A DNA stretch of 64,000 nt from contig NC_030986.1 in the NCBI RefSeq assembly GCF_000149955.1, positions 3,597,185 through 3,661,184 on the forward strand, written 5' to 3'. This stretch comes from Fusarium oxysporum f. sp. lycopersici 4287 (lineage: Eukaryota > Ascomycota > Sordariomycetes > Hypocreales > Nectriaceae). A model generated the notes under the pieces. It was not told where the DNA came from. It worked only from the letters and a program-made list of their open reading frames with translations, and made no database searches. Positions 11,868 through 23,818 of this stretch are shown here, one piece after another (the stretch's first letter is position 1; each line of letters opens with the position of its first letter). The position numbers and the translations under genes are program-made.

Positions 11868-13000
11868 ATGAAGTGCCCAAGACATCCCAGAAAGGTCACA
11901 TACCTTAAGGAAAATGGGTTGATTCAACTTTGACCAGAAGCTGGAAGTTTGAGGAGAAAGAAGAACAAATAATCACAAGCAATTGTCCCCCCACCAAAGA
12001 AAACAAAACTCCGAGTGACCATGGAGGGGCATCTCGAAGGAAAAATGTTTGCGCAAAAAAATTCAGACCCTTCTGCCATCCAGTCAGAGTCGAGCATTTA
12101 CAGTGCCCCTCTTACTGCATAAGGCTTAGCGGGATAATGTTTCAGCAGTGAGAATTACAGAGGAATGCTCTAGAGATTCAAGATTTTCGAGGTTATCTTA
12201 ATACTCAGAGAATCAAAACTGATCGAAAGACTACTGAACCTCAGTCGAGGGGCAGAGTAAAACGTGCTGCATTGAATCTATGGGAAGTGTGCCGCGGAGA
12301 ATAAGTAATTATTCATATTCGAGTTGAAGATTCCAGCTTCTACCTCCGCCGATTTCGGCGCTTGTTTAAACGCTCAAGTAGTTCCACTTACAACATCGAC
12401 ATTTCACAATGGGAACCAATTATCGCCGAGCTAACATTGACAGCTTAATATCCATTGCTTCCAGAAAAAAGAAGAACAAGAATCGACAACGGAAACCCGC
12501 TAAGAAATGTGTTGGTTTTTGTACGTCCAAGCGGACGGCACAGAAGGTCCCAAGGCTCAGATCCCAAACCCAATGTCGCTTTCCAGCGCTTTTAGTGGTC
12601 GCGCAGAGACGCCCGGTGGCTGTATGGCTTTCGATAGTCGCTGAGTTACTCAGGATTTGGGAAGTTCGAGGTCTTTTTGTACTGCGCTGAGCATTCCACA
12701 GAGATTTAGAGAACCTGATGAACGGACGCAGAAGCAAGTGCTTATGTACCTTTTGCAGGCTCTTATGATCATTGAGAAGCATGGTAGTAATCACCAGTTA
12801 TTATATCCTGTTATCAGCGATGGGGCCATGAAACAGCCTATCTATGAAGATTCGGGGAGATTAAAAAGTCTCCTGAGCCATTCAAAAGCCTTCAAAAGGT
12901 CATTTCTCATGAACTGTCCCTGGTGTTGTACTGCCCAGTACCGACGATCCGGAGCCCCCAAATCTTGACACGACACCACCGCATCAGAACGCCCGCGAAA

Positions 13001-14107
13001 AGATAGGATAATTCCCTAGCGCCTTGCCGTATCTGGTACAATCCTTTGAGTTTTGGCCCAGGAATCAGATCGTTTCCGACTTCGAACCACTTTCTTATCT
13101 CCGTTGGTTCCAAAGCCTGTTCTCCCTTTATCGCTAAGACTCCAATCTATGCTATATATATGGCACTACCCCGCCACCCTTTCGCTCCGCGGAGATTCAC
13201 ATTTCAACTCTCCAAACACCACCACGGCCTTATCTCTCAACCGACTGGGTACTAGTCAATACCCCTGGACAAAAGCCACCCTACAGCGGCTCGGGGATCG
13301 CAGTAGCCTTGTCCCTTATCGCGGCTCTTGTCTGATCGCCCTGCCGCAGCCCGTCACACCTGGCACACCTGGCACCCCTGACCAATGGCATGTTGGGTAT
13401 TTGACCACGGACGATCAGCTTATCGTAGGTGAGCAGCTTGACTTGCAGATAGGAGCTGCCCAGGCTAGTACAGTCGTAGTAGCTTCGGTACATGGCCGCC
13501 AGTCTGAATGCCTGATGATGATGCTGCAGGCCTTATCTCGCCATGCCATACCATGCCATACCATGCCCACGCAAGGACGCGTCTTGTCTTCCGACATGCA
13601 TTCTTTGAGACAGGATATGGAACCCCAAGCCAAAAAGCACATGCAAATACCTACCATTCGTCTGAATCGTTATCTCTGCCGGTTAATTCAGTTCCGAAAA
13701 TTGGCTGCCATTTCTCGCTCGCTTGACTGATTACGCCTCGACACTTAAGGTTATCTATCCAGGAACTGTCAGGGGCTCATGGCATGTTTTCCTAAAACAC
13801 CAAAATATTTCTTGGATACTTGACAAAAAAACCTCTGAATATATAATTGCAGAGCAAGTGTTCCGCCAAGAACGATCGTTACCGTTGAGAGGCTACCACG
13901 TTATCAACTTATCGGCCACTGAGACTCTGTAGCACTGCATTTCAACGGGCCGCTCTTAGCCCCCGTCATCAGCCCAGTTCTTATCGGATTAACGAGGAAT
14001 CGTTTGCAGAAATCTGGTTTGAGCATCTCCGGGCCTCCGGACTATTGCTGGCTTGTTCACTCACCACAGTCTCATTGAGACAGCACAGCCAGATAGACCT
14101 CTTATCG
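13001..14107. promoter_or_regulatory. Dense cluster of HGATAR (AreA/NIT2 GATA-factor) sites upstream of the nitrate transporter
   Basis: Counting both strands by eye, I find 15 HGATAR hexamers: beginning near 13001, 13095, 13128, 13230, 13316, 13420, 13447, 13533, 13670, 13751, 13901, 13909, 13981, 14091 and 14102. Equal base composition would predict about three in 1.1 kb. AreA/NIT2 family GATA factors bind HGATAR and activate nitrate-assimilation genes when ammonium and glutamine are scarce. The cluster is 270-1380 bases upstream of the transporter start. Function is inferred from family knowledge and position. Confidence 0.6.
13185..13194. promoter_or_regulatory. NirA/NIT4-type site CTCCGCGG within a palindrome
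   Basis: The bases CTCCGCGGAG form a 10-base palindrome that contains CTCCGHGG, the site described for the nitrate-specific Zn2Cys6 activator NirA of Aspergillus nidulans, on both strands. It lies 1.2 kb upstream of the nitrate transporter and inside the HGATAR cluster. AreA and NirA act together on nitrate genes, so the co-occurrence is meaningful, although the distance is large. Confidence 0.5.
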
Positions 14108-14380
14108 ACTCGAATTCCCACAAAAAAAGATCTAGGAAATCCGGAGATACAGTTTTCGATATTCTTGTCAATCTGGGGTCGTGGAGTATACGATATTCTT
14201 ATTCTATATATCTTCCAAGCATTGTCCATTTCCAAAAAGATATTCACCAAGCTCAACATCGACAAGCAACTCAGATACAAACGGAAACCTCTTAGCTCTC
14301 ACGAATTCTTTCATCCGTTTTCAAGAGAGCCAAATTAGTTGTCTTGATATTTCCCAATCTCATCGATTAGCTTGTTCAAG

Positions 14381-16057
14381 ATGGGTTTTCAAATCGCCCA
14401 CCTGTGGAAGGCCCCTGAGGTCAACCCCATCAGCCGAAAAGCACGAAGTGTGCCTATGCTCAACCCTATCGACATCTATGGTCGAGTATTCTCTTTCTCA
14501 TGGCTCGGTTTCATGCTTGCTTTCTGGGCATGGTGAGTCTCAAAAATCCAAATGTTGGTGAAGTGATAATCTGACTGAGATTTCAGGTACACCTTCCCAC
14601 CCCTATTGACGGTCACTATCAAAGAAGATCTTCATCTTACACCGGCTCAAATCGCAAACTCCAACATCGTTTCTCTATCTGCTACTTTCTTCCTTCGATT
14701 CTTGACCGGCCCTCTTTGTGATCTGTATGGACCTCGACGTGTATTTGCCTACTTGATTCTCCTCGGCTGCTTACCCATTGGCCTCGCACCACTTGTCAAC
14801 AGCGCCACTGGCCTATATATCTCTCGATTCTTCATTGGTATTCTCGGTGCAACTTTTGTCCCTTGCCAGGTTTGGTGCACTGGTTTCTTCGATAAGAATG
14901 TTGTCGGCACTGCCAATGCCCTTGCCGGTGGCTGGGGTAATGCAGGTGGTGGCATGTAAGTGAACATCCTCTCATGACACTCAAAGCCTTTCGATATATA
15001 GGAATTGTTAAAGAAAGAGTCTAACTTACTGAATAGCACTTACTTCATTATGCCTGCCGTCTTTGACTCACTAGTCGCTCATCAGGGCATGTCCCCTTCC
15101 AAGGCGTGGAGGGTTACCTTCATTGTCCCCTTGGTCTGCCTGATCGTCTGCGGTCTCGGAATGCTGTTCCTTTGCCCTGACAGCCCCATGGGATCGTGGG
15201 AGGATCAGGCTATGCTCGTCCGAAAGAACATGGAGGCTCATGGAATGTCTAGCTCTGGTGACGTTACCCCCGTCGGTACACCTGACCGCTGCGGTTCAGA
15301 TGAGGAGAAGAACCCCGGTGAGGAGAGGGATGTCAAGGTTGGCGACCACGAGCACCCTATCTCGCGCAACGAGGCCATGGAGTTCGCTCGAGGTGAGGTT
15401 ATTGTCAAGCCAACTCTTCGTGATGCCCTCCATGTCTGCTACTCTCCCCAGACCATCTTCCACGTGGCGACCTATGCATGCTCCTTCGGTGGCGAGCTTG
15501 CTATCAACGCCATTCTGAGCTCCTACTTCAAGAAGAACTTCCCCCACCTCGATCAGACCAAGGCCAGCAACTACGCCGCTATCTTTGGTTTCCTCAACTT
15601 CCTCAACCGGCCTCTTGGTGGAGTTATTGCCGACATCATCTACAACAAGTGCGGACGCAACCTCTGGCTCAAGAAGGTCTGGATCGTCGCTTGCGGTGTG
15701 CTGACCGGAGCTCTTCTCATTGTCATCGGAAAGGTCAACCCCTCTGAAGCCAATGGCGGTGATATTGGTACTTTAGTTGGCCTCGTCGTGGTCATGGCCA
15801 TCTTTATCGAGGCTGGCAACGGTGCCAACTTTGCTCTTGTACCTCACGTTCACCCCTCTGCCAACGGTATCCTCTCAGGCCTGACCGGTGGTGGTGGTAA
15901 CATTGGTGGTATCATGTTTGCTGTTGTCTTCCGCTTCATGCACGGCGGTAACGATTACGCCATGGGTCTCTGGGTCATTGGCATTATTACCATCGCGTTG
16001 AACTTGGCGGTTTGCTGGATTCCTCCTCTGCCCAAGGGCCAGATTGGTGGCCACTAA
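14381..16057 (+). CDS. nrtA: High-affinity nitrate transporter, NRT2/NrtA (NNP) family of MFS
   Basis: Imports nitrate with protons across the plasma membrane. Three exons (14381-14532, 14587-14955, 15037-16057) give 513 residues, typical for fungal NrtA proteins, with 12 predicted membrane segments. Joints are AFWA-W-YTFPP and [17 protein letters not shown]. Both nitrate signatures are present: GGWGNAGGG in TM5 and [11 protein letters not shown] in TM11. Arg residues known to bind nitrate in NrtA appear in [10 protein letters not shown] (TM2) and LNRPLGG (TM8). The large cytosolic loop between TM6 and TM7 (about residues 220-285) is hydrophilic and acidic, as in fungal members. The introns are short (54 and 81 bases). 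No nitrate or nitrite reductase gene is in the window, so the gene is not in a visible nitrate cluster. The upstream region carries GATA and NirA-type motifs. Confidence 0.96.
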
Positions 16058-17824
16058 GTGCAGAGTTGCAGTATTGGAAAAGGGAAAAATACGAATGGGA
16101 TAGACGAGTGTTTTATGAACTTGTTAACTGGTTTAAACGGCGAGCGGGCGCGCACTGGAATTGGTCACGATTTGCGAATGGTTAAACCATCCTTGGGATA
16201 GAAGGAATTGGTATGGAGTAGCTAGGATATCCCGCCGCATCAGGCTCGATGCGAGATTTATTTCATGAATATTATTGGATCATAATTAACCAAGTGTCTT
16301 CGAAGCAGTGTGTTTTCGACGTGATTCTTATCGTGCTTAGAGCGAAGTGGCACATATATAATGAGCTCAACCTCTCTCATTATTCTCATCAAGTTGTACA
16401 GCGACATTCATCATGATCATTACTAGGTATGATGGTCTTTGTATCACCTGCGACCAACATTTGACAGCCGCTGATCAATTGCCCTTCACTTTAACCAAGA
16501 CCAAATGACGTGCGCAATGAAACATTTGATGGCCCTGTCGATCAGAAGCCACAAACGCCGCGCCCGTTTGACAGAAAGACAAGAGGCGCGCTACAGTTGC
16601 ACAGGGTGGAAAACGGGCTTTTTATGTCTCTCGATTGAGAAGTTGTGAGACTGGACACGAATATGAGACCTGCGTACGCAATCAACTACACGACAAGTTT
16701 TTTTTCATGTCGCTGTTACTGGATCAACTTGACAACGAGACTTGGCATGTGTTTCTTATAAATAGGTCTCCATTCACATGAGTCTCATACGATTGAAATG
16801 TCTTGTCGTGCTTGGAAGTGGGAAATACCATTAAATGGCCTTTTATATCGACACAGCTTTAGTTATATGGCAACAGACCCGTAGCCCTTGAACCAATTCG
16901 CAGCAAGGGTCCCATCCCAAGCATTTAATCAACAGGGAGGCTTAACAACAAAATAACCACCATGAACCTATCTTTAGTCACCCTCTCACAGCATATGCAT
17001 TCCAGTCCGAGGCCGGTGGGATGAGGCTTCAAGCTCATGCCAAGGCCGCCACTCCCGGTAACGGTTGAAACGGACAATGACGGCTTTGCAATGTCTAAAC
17101 ATTCCTGTCAGCTGTAGGGCCTCATTAATAGATGGGTGTGTAGATAACACATGATTGAGACGAGACGACGTCAGGGAACCGATGGGTCAACTCATCTCAA
17201 CTTTCTGTAAGATGAGAAGGGAACCTGGCATGACAAGGACATGTAGACAAGCAAGTCCAAAACGGAGCAGAATAAACAGATGAATTGTTTCCTCTGTACG
17301 TACAAAGAACCTGATCTGCAATATAGGTTAGATTAACCAAGTACCGCCCTAAAAGCATATGCAAGCAGGGTTACATCCTGGTAGTTTCATCCTACGAAAA
17401 TCTTCATGTCAATACGAACAAACTAGCGATAAAACCACTCAGAGTTCAATGACAAGTATAGTTCAGTGTTAAAAAGAAATGGGTATTGTAGCAATAACAC
17501 TAGTTGACAGGAATCTCTTGGGAAAACAAAAGCTGGGTCATATGTCTATTAGACGTAGCGGCGAAGGAACACATGGCAGCTACATCAGGGGAACTTGATC
17601 AAGACAAATAACCCAAGTGGGTTTTATAGTTTTTCCTCAATACATTAACAATCCAGAAAACCTTCCAACTCGTAGATACCAACAAAAGAAGCAACGTATG
17701 TGCGCAAAGGCCTGATTATACCCAGACTGCTCCATACCTGAAGAAACGAGAAACCCTCTAAAATGCAGTCATGAAGTCATGACGCCACGCAGGAACCAAA
17801 GATTAGATTGGTGCGCGGCCTCGC
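16058..17824. other. Intergenic: convergent 3' regions of nitrate transporter and Kre9-like gene
   Basis: A 1.8 kb stretch between two convergent stop codons, long for convergent genes. The ORFs are short. I see no tRNA, repeat family or recognisable protein fragment. Confidence 0.55.
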
Positions 17825-18670
17825 TTACAGAGCGAAAGCGGCCATGACGAGACCAGCAACAACGGCAATGGGAGCGCCGAAGCGGGCAGCACCAGAGACG
17901 GGGACGGGAGTAGGGGTGGGCTGGCCGTAGACGGGAGGCTGACCAGCGGGCTGAGTGGGAACAACAGGAGGCTGAGCAGGGTGGGTGTAGACGGGAGGGT
18001 TGGGAGCAGTGCCGTTGTTGGCAGGGGGAGCAGGAGGAGCAGGGTAGTGGGTTTTGACAACGGGGACGAAGGTGGTGGGAGAACCAGCAGTGTTGTTGCA
18101 AGGGACGGTGACGGTCTCAGAAACAGCAACGACGGTGGTCTCAGGGACGGGGTAAGCGGGCTTGGTGGGCTTAGGGGCGACGGAGGAGGGGACCTCGTAA
18201 TCGTTCTTGGTCTGAGAGGGCTTGTCCTCGGACTTCTTGGCACCCTCAATCTTGAAGGGGAAAGAGTACTGGAAAACCTCGGGGTTGCTCTCGAGCTTGA
18301 GGACGAGACCGTAGACGTTCTCGGTTCCGAGGGTAGAGTCAATGGCCCAGCTGTAGGAAGCAGCGTCGTTGTCAATGCCAGCTGAGGGGTTTGTTAGCAA
18401 AACTGATCGAATGTCCCGCCGTCTTCGTCTCTACTCACTGGCGATGGTCTTGATGGGGACCTGGGTGTTCTGGGTAGCACCACCGATCAGAGAGATGGAG
18501 ATCTTCTCGCCGGAGTACTTGGGCTTAGCTTGCCAGGTGATCTCGAGGGTCTTGCCAGCGGAGACCTCCTCCCAGTTGGTGGGAGTGAGAACGGGGTCGA
18601 AGTCGGCGACCTGGGCGAGGGCCTTGGCGGCGAAGGCCATGAGGGCAGCGGCGGAGATGGTGAACTGCAT
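17825..18670 (-). CDS. Secreted Kre9/Knh1-like Ser-Thr-rich GPI-anchored protein
   Basis: Two exons (18670-18439, 18381-17825) give 262 residues. An N-terminal signal peptide (MQFTISAAALMAFAAKALAQ) is followed by a domain with the WxAGxxxxITW-like pattern (NWEEVSAGKTLEITWQ) and the IDNDAASYSWAI...GLVLKLES element typical of the Kre9/Knh1 N-terminal domain (Ser-Thr-rich GPI-anchored membrane family). About residues 105-240 are Pro/Thr-rich, with PPVYTHP/PPVYGQP segments. The C-terminus is a hydrophobic tail (GAPIAVVAGLVMAAFAL) after a Ser-Gly-Ala, a plausible GPI signal. The family is linked to beta-1,6-glucan and wall assembly in yeast; this distant relative's exact role is unknown. The intron (GTGAGT...CTCAG, 57 bases) contains GCTAAC. 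Confidence 0.88.
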
Positions 18671-21600
18671 CTTGAAGGCTGGATTTAGGAATTACGGTAT
18701 ATGGTAATTGTATCGAAGGAAAAGAGGGACGGGGTTGGATGATAAGAAGCTGTAAAGCAACCTAAAATTATTAAGTATAAAAAAGAGTGTGGTAGGCTGA
18801 AAGCCGAAAAGAGTGACTGGTATGAAGGTGGTGGTGAAGAGAGAGAGAAAAAACGAGAAGAAGCAGAGGATCAAGCTGGGGTTTTGTGATAAATGCCAGA
18901 GGGGGACTGGGTGTGCCATCAGAGCAGGACAGGGGTGGGGATTCGGGGTACGTACCCCCAAGACACCTTCCAGAGTTCCCAGGTTGGGCCAACCCCTGCG
19001 GGACCATTGAGCGCCGAGGGGGACGCTAGTGCAGGTACCATGCTGGCCCTCCACTGGGATGACCTTTGTGTGCCTGAGATATCCACCACACCTTCCAGCC
19101 CAGCCCGTGCCTTACAGGACTTAGCTGCACCTGGCTGTTCCTGCGTCGGCGCTTGTAGCGTAGCACGACGTTGACAACTCAGGACACACAGAAGGCAACC
19201 AAAAGCACAGCCAATATTTGGGGGCCTCCCCACAAAACACTGTTGGTCGGTGAAGGCGCGTGTTCAACGGCTAGAAGAACTAGTCCAGGGGCAGGCTCTA
19301 AAGTCGGCGCGACAGGGCATTGAATCTTAAGACTCACAGACAATGCGGTTCGCTAATTGGCAGTGTTTGTCAATGCACCCCTGAACAGCCCTTCCTACTG
19401 CGCACCAGTCACAGAAACTGCACTGAAATCCATTGGAAGCGAATCTCGAGGATCCTTCTCCCACAGGTCTCTGGACAATCCGGTCCAGACCGATCACGGT
19501 TAGCAGTTCATCTACCACAAGAATTAGTCAGGGGAATCCTCCAATGGATTGCCACAATGATACGCCATCGAGTTGTCCCATGAACACCCATATCAGAATG
19601 TCCGTGGTTTATTTCCCCTGGTGACCGATTGCGAATCTGGATCTGGAGCAATCTCTGCTAACATGTCTCTGGCCATGCCATGCCATGTCTTGTCCGTTCC
19701 GTCTTCCCGTCTCAATCGCTAATAGGTATGCGGACCCTATCTTTAGAGGGCCCTGCTATGGACTGTCTGAACAGATCGGACCATGAGGCCGAGATAATAC
19801 CTGGGATCAGCATTGCTGCATTTGCTGTACTGCAGCAAATACACCCGCGCACTTGCTCCTGTAGGCAAACATCCCCTTGTCAGCATTCGTCTGAAAAGAT
19901 GGGATGTAATTAAACTCGAGTGGGTGAGGTCCTGTCGATTGGCTACAGGCTGGGGCGTACATGTCGGCGATTCGGAGACCCCTGCTTGGCATTGAATTAG
20001 GCCGCCTGTTGGTTCTCTTCCAACTCCTTTCCTGTCGCTGATGGACACTCACTGATCTTTTTTGCCGACTCATGACCCATGTTCAATACTCATCGAGACC
20101 TCTTCCTAACAAGATTACCTAGGATTTCCAACTCCAGGGTCTCAGGGGTGCTAAGCCGGTTTCCGGGCCTGATCGCCGTGCCCCGAGATGATATGGCTAT
20201 TCTTGTCTCTAGTTATCGTCGCTTGCAGGCGTGGCAATCGAGACTCTTTTCAGTGCATTCGCTTGCTGTCTTTCTTGACTTGTTGTCTTGCATTCCAGCT
20301 CTTGGCAGGTTTGGAACGGCATCTGTGCTTTTCCCCTGCTTTTTCTTGTGCGACATTTTACCTCAGCGTCAAAACCGTCTTGCAACGTCGGAAGCAGAAC
20401 AGGGCAAACAATTGAATCTGACAGGGCAAGGACAAGATCCTATCCGAAACAGGCGTTCTGTCTTCGGATAATACTGCTGCCAGAAATTCTATGGAATCTC
20501 TTGGCCCTGGTATGGAGTTGCAGATGAAACGCCCCAGCTAAACTCTGAGCCGGGTTGACAACTCCCTCATAAATCGCCTTGTATTGGCTATAAACAAGGC
20601 TCTGTTTCCACAGCCTGCTATACTGGACTACTTACCGAACGGGGGAGTCCCCGAAAAGGTTCAGCGGATGAGTTAGAGTTCAGTATAAGCTCCTATGTGA
20701 AACTCTACTCTAGTATTCATCAAGCTTGATGCTGGTTGATATCTCAATGCAGCTTGCCTAGCTAAGTGTTGATCAGCGAACAATTTCCCATAGGCTTACA
20801 GTAAGATTTGATCAGTCTGCCACACCAAATAGTTTGCATGCCGTTTCTTTCAATGAACTGGGCTTGCTGAAGAAACAATTCTCTACAGGCCCTTTGTAGC
20901 CGCTGTGGCTCTCGTAGGGCTGCTTGTTCCTGTGCTGGCTTGGCATGGACCTCTTGATAGGTATCAAATAGGCGAGTTCGGCGCACAACGGCTCCAGTGA
21001 CTAACAAGAGCCTGCTGGTATACCTAAACCCACGATACTACGTGGTATGTGCTGCTTGACGATCGTTTGTGACGTTGAAGTCAAAGGAAATTGAACCGTT
21101 GAAACGATCACGGGGCATTATGGCACCATTTCCGATCTGCCGGCATTGTTGTTGGCGATGGTTCACGGAGTAATTTAACTGCTCGGCTCGAGCACACGAC
21201 CAAGTACCAACAGGTCTCTGCATGAGAAACAAACATGCCCTAAAGACAGGATGATTAATTCATCTATGCGAGATCGCTTCGGTGAGAGTTCCACAGCCGA
21301 GTCACAACTCCCAGCACAACACTCCGATGCAACTCTCTCATCCAGTGATTTCAGTCACTCCAGCCGCTTCAAGCTCAATAATCCCCTCATGGCCAATGCG
21401 TTTCTAGCCCCATGAAGAATATGGGTCAACTCATCTGCTGGCCCCTTGTGCAAGGACCCTCGCCCACTCCGCTTCGATAATGCGCTGACGCCAGAACCTT
21501 TTGACTGTTGGCTGCTGACTCCATCCACCAATGGAACCGATAGCTACGCCGCATCTAATCTGCGATACTCCTGGAAGCTTTGCGTCGAAAATGGACGGTG

Positions 21601-23818
21601 AGTCCCAATTCAGCAGGCACGAGAATGACGTGCTGTAAGAGGTGTGTGCTGAAGACCACCTTATGGAAGCCTTACAAGCTACAGGTCTCCAATAGTCTGT
21701 TGCAGCAGTTGAAGAACCAATTGGAGGGCCAAAGATATCACCCCGATCTTTTAGAACATCACTGAATCACCTATCAACATCTCAACACGCAATGTCAACT
21801 AAATGCAATTAAATCAAGCAATTTTCAACGAATCAAATGCAGACGCCAGAACCACACTTGGGCAAACGGTTGGCAGAACGGCGTTGACTCCAAACAGCCA
21901 CAGCTGAGCAGTAGCGCTGGCGACAAACATAGCGTCACCTCCACTCCATGTCACTACAGACGGTATGCTTAACGCTTAATAGCAGCTCCCTATCTTGGCT
22001 AACGGAGGTTACTTACGCCACATTGCACTATTGTTACTAAATTGCACCAGCAGTTTGGGTAACTTTACTGGCACGTTTCCAGAAATTGTTCCGACTGGTG
22101 GCCAAGACCTAAGATTGCTTAGATCGCGATGCCCAGAGCGCCTATGTGCGATCAGATCGATGTTTTCGATACTGAAGAGGCCTTCACGTGAGAATGAAAA
22201 ACTCAAAATAGACGGAATGGTCGAATTATGCCACCGGAATGTTGGCAAGTCTATGAGTAACTGTCTCACGGCCATGTCGGTCGCGGAATGTCTGATAACT
22301 TGGCTGCTTGGCATGGATTTGCACTCAGGTTACGAAACTGACACACAAGGGATGACTTCAACAGAGACAACACTGGGAATAAGCAAAAAAGCTACGATAG
22401 TCCCCAATCGCTAGTTTCAGCCGCGACAATACATTAGTACTGAATCAGTTTGAATGTAATTCATGCCGCAGACGGAGTAGCCCACTATTGTAAGACCAGA
22501 TCCTTCTATTTCCAAGATTGAGTCAAAACAAACAAAAGGGGACACTTCAGAGACGCCACGGGTTGTTTTTTCCATGGTAAACGGCGCGGCACGCGATCAA
22601 TAGCCTGAATTGAACCGAAAGTAGTGGCTGCAGGTTCAATATGCCCCTTTCACAGAAACCAAGATCTGACCAATGCATCTCGACATCGAGACTCTTGACC
22701 GCTTCCAATAGCATGTAAAACGTTAGATCCTGGCGCTCTTATAGCCTATACAGTCACCGGCAGCTGCAGCTGAACCGGTCTAGACACTGCGCTCCATGGT
22801 AAAGGGGTTCAGCACTCGATTCAGCACGGCACAATGGAAAATACACAATGCACCGGAATGTCGCGGATTGGACGCCTTGGCTGAACTACCGGACGCCTTC
22901 TCGCCCCGGTCTCAGAGACGACGATACCGAAAGTTTCTTTCTAACCGTACCAACGAGGTTATACTCTCTTACTATATCGCCAGGGTTAAAACTCAAGGTT
23001 CTGTCAGACAATCAGGGTCTACCTGACATGCTAGAGGAGGCAATAAAACTCCAGACTTTAGTTCTGGATAAAAAAAAACGATTTTGGTAAGATTTAGGTA
23101 AGTTGGCTTAAAAATAGGGGTCTCTTGACTCTCTTTGATGAGTTTATTTTGGCAACCTCCTCTGCAGTCTGAAGTTTTATTGCTCCCTCGAGGCTTGTTA
23201 CAGCTTAGGGCGATATGGGCATCCTGAAGCATCCACTGTCAGCGCCCCAACTGCTAAACCTTACCCCCCAAACTTGAGTCTTGAACCATCGATTGCCTCA
23301 ATGACATCAACTGCCGAGAACATGCCTCTTTGTGATTGGGTTCCCGGAGATGAGAACCTCAGGATTGCCCAAGTTGGAAGTTGATTGCTTCACTCCACAA
23401 ACCAAATGATTTTCCTCCCCCCATTTCCCCAAACTATGGTAGTTTCCGGATCTTCAGGAGTGGCTTTTCGAGCTGACCAATAACAGCGTGTCAGTTAGTT
23501 GCACTCCTCGAATCACTGATGGTATAATTTTAGGAAGTGCAATTTCATGCAATGCTACCTTCAAAGTTTGATCAGTGTTCATTTTATGCGCCGACTCGTG
23601 TAAGATTAGTCCCTATTTTTAGTTGCATTAATCTTATGTTCTTTGTTCCGTTCTTTGTCACATTTGTTTGTGCATTCATTGGGTGACGTCTTTCAGCCTC
23701 GTGCCCCACCTCCAAGCATTCAATCTCCCCTCGAGCGCCAAACTCGTCAGCCTTGTCCCGACTACCTTCCACCCTTGACCTAGCATCATCAAACAATCAG
23801 CCGCATTTTCACGTTGCA
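18671..23818. other. 5.1 kb stretch without recognisable genes
   Basis: Between divergent gene starts (Kre9-like, minus; SWD3-like, plus). The ORFs are all under 140 codons and none shows a known motif. Near 18945-18958 lies a perfect 14-base palindrome GGGGTACGTACCCC. Near 19820-19840 there is an 8-base inverted repeat (ATTTGCTG / CAGCAAAT, 5-base loop). I saw no terminal repeats, transposase motifs or obvious C-to-T mutation signature by eye, but old degraded repeats cannot be ruled out. Confidence 0.5.
18945..18958. promoter_or_regulatory. 14-base perfect palindrome GGGGTACGTACCCC upstream of the Kre9-like gene
   Basis: The two 7-base halves are exact reverse complements. It sits 275 bases upstream of the Kre9-like start codon, in the usual promoter range. 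A shorter copy of its core, GGTACGTACC, lies at 8963-8972 upstream of another gene. A dimeric regulator site is possible; I cannot name the factor. Confidence 0.35.

Larger units (their letters stand above)
11628..14380. other. Intergenic 2.7 kb: divergent promoter region of MTD1 and the nitrate transporter
   Basis: No convincing gene lies here, although several 60-225-codon open frames exist (for example 13053-13730, plus). They lack conserved motifs and sit in the part of the region densest in GATA-type sites. The right half holds the HGATAR cluster and a CTCCGCGGAG palindrome listed separately. A short tandem repeat of a CCATGCCATA unit (2.7 copies) lies at 13541-13567. A TATATATA stretch lies at about 13152-13160. 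Confidence 0.55.

Noticed and set aside
12409..13730. Open frames of 90-225 codons upstream of the nitrate transporter
   Set aside because: No conserved motifs, mixed frames and both strands; the DNA is better explained as promoter with GATA sites.
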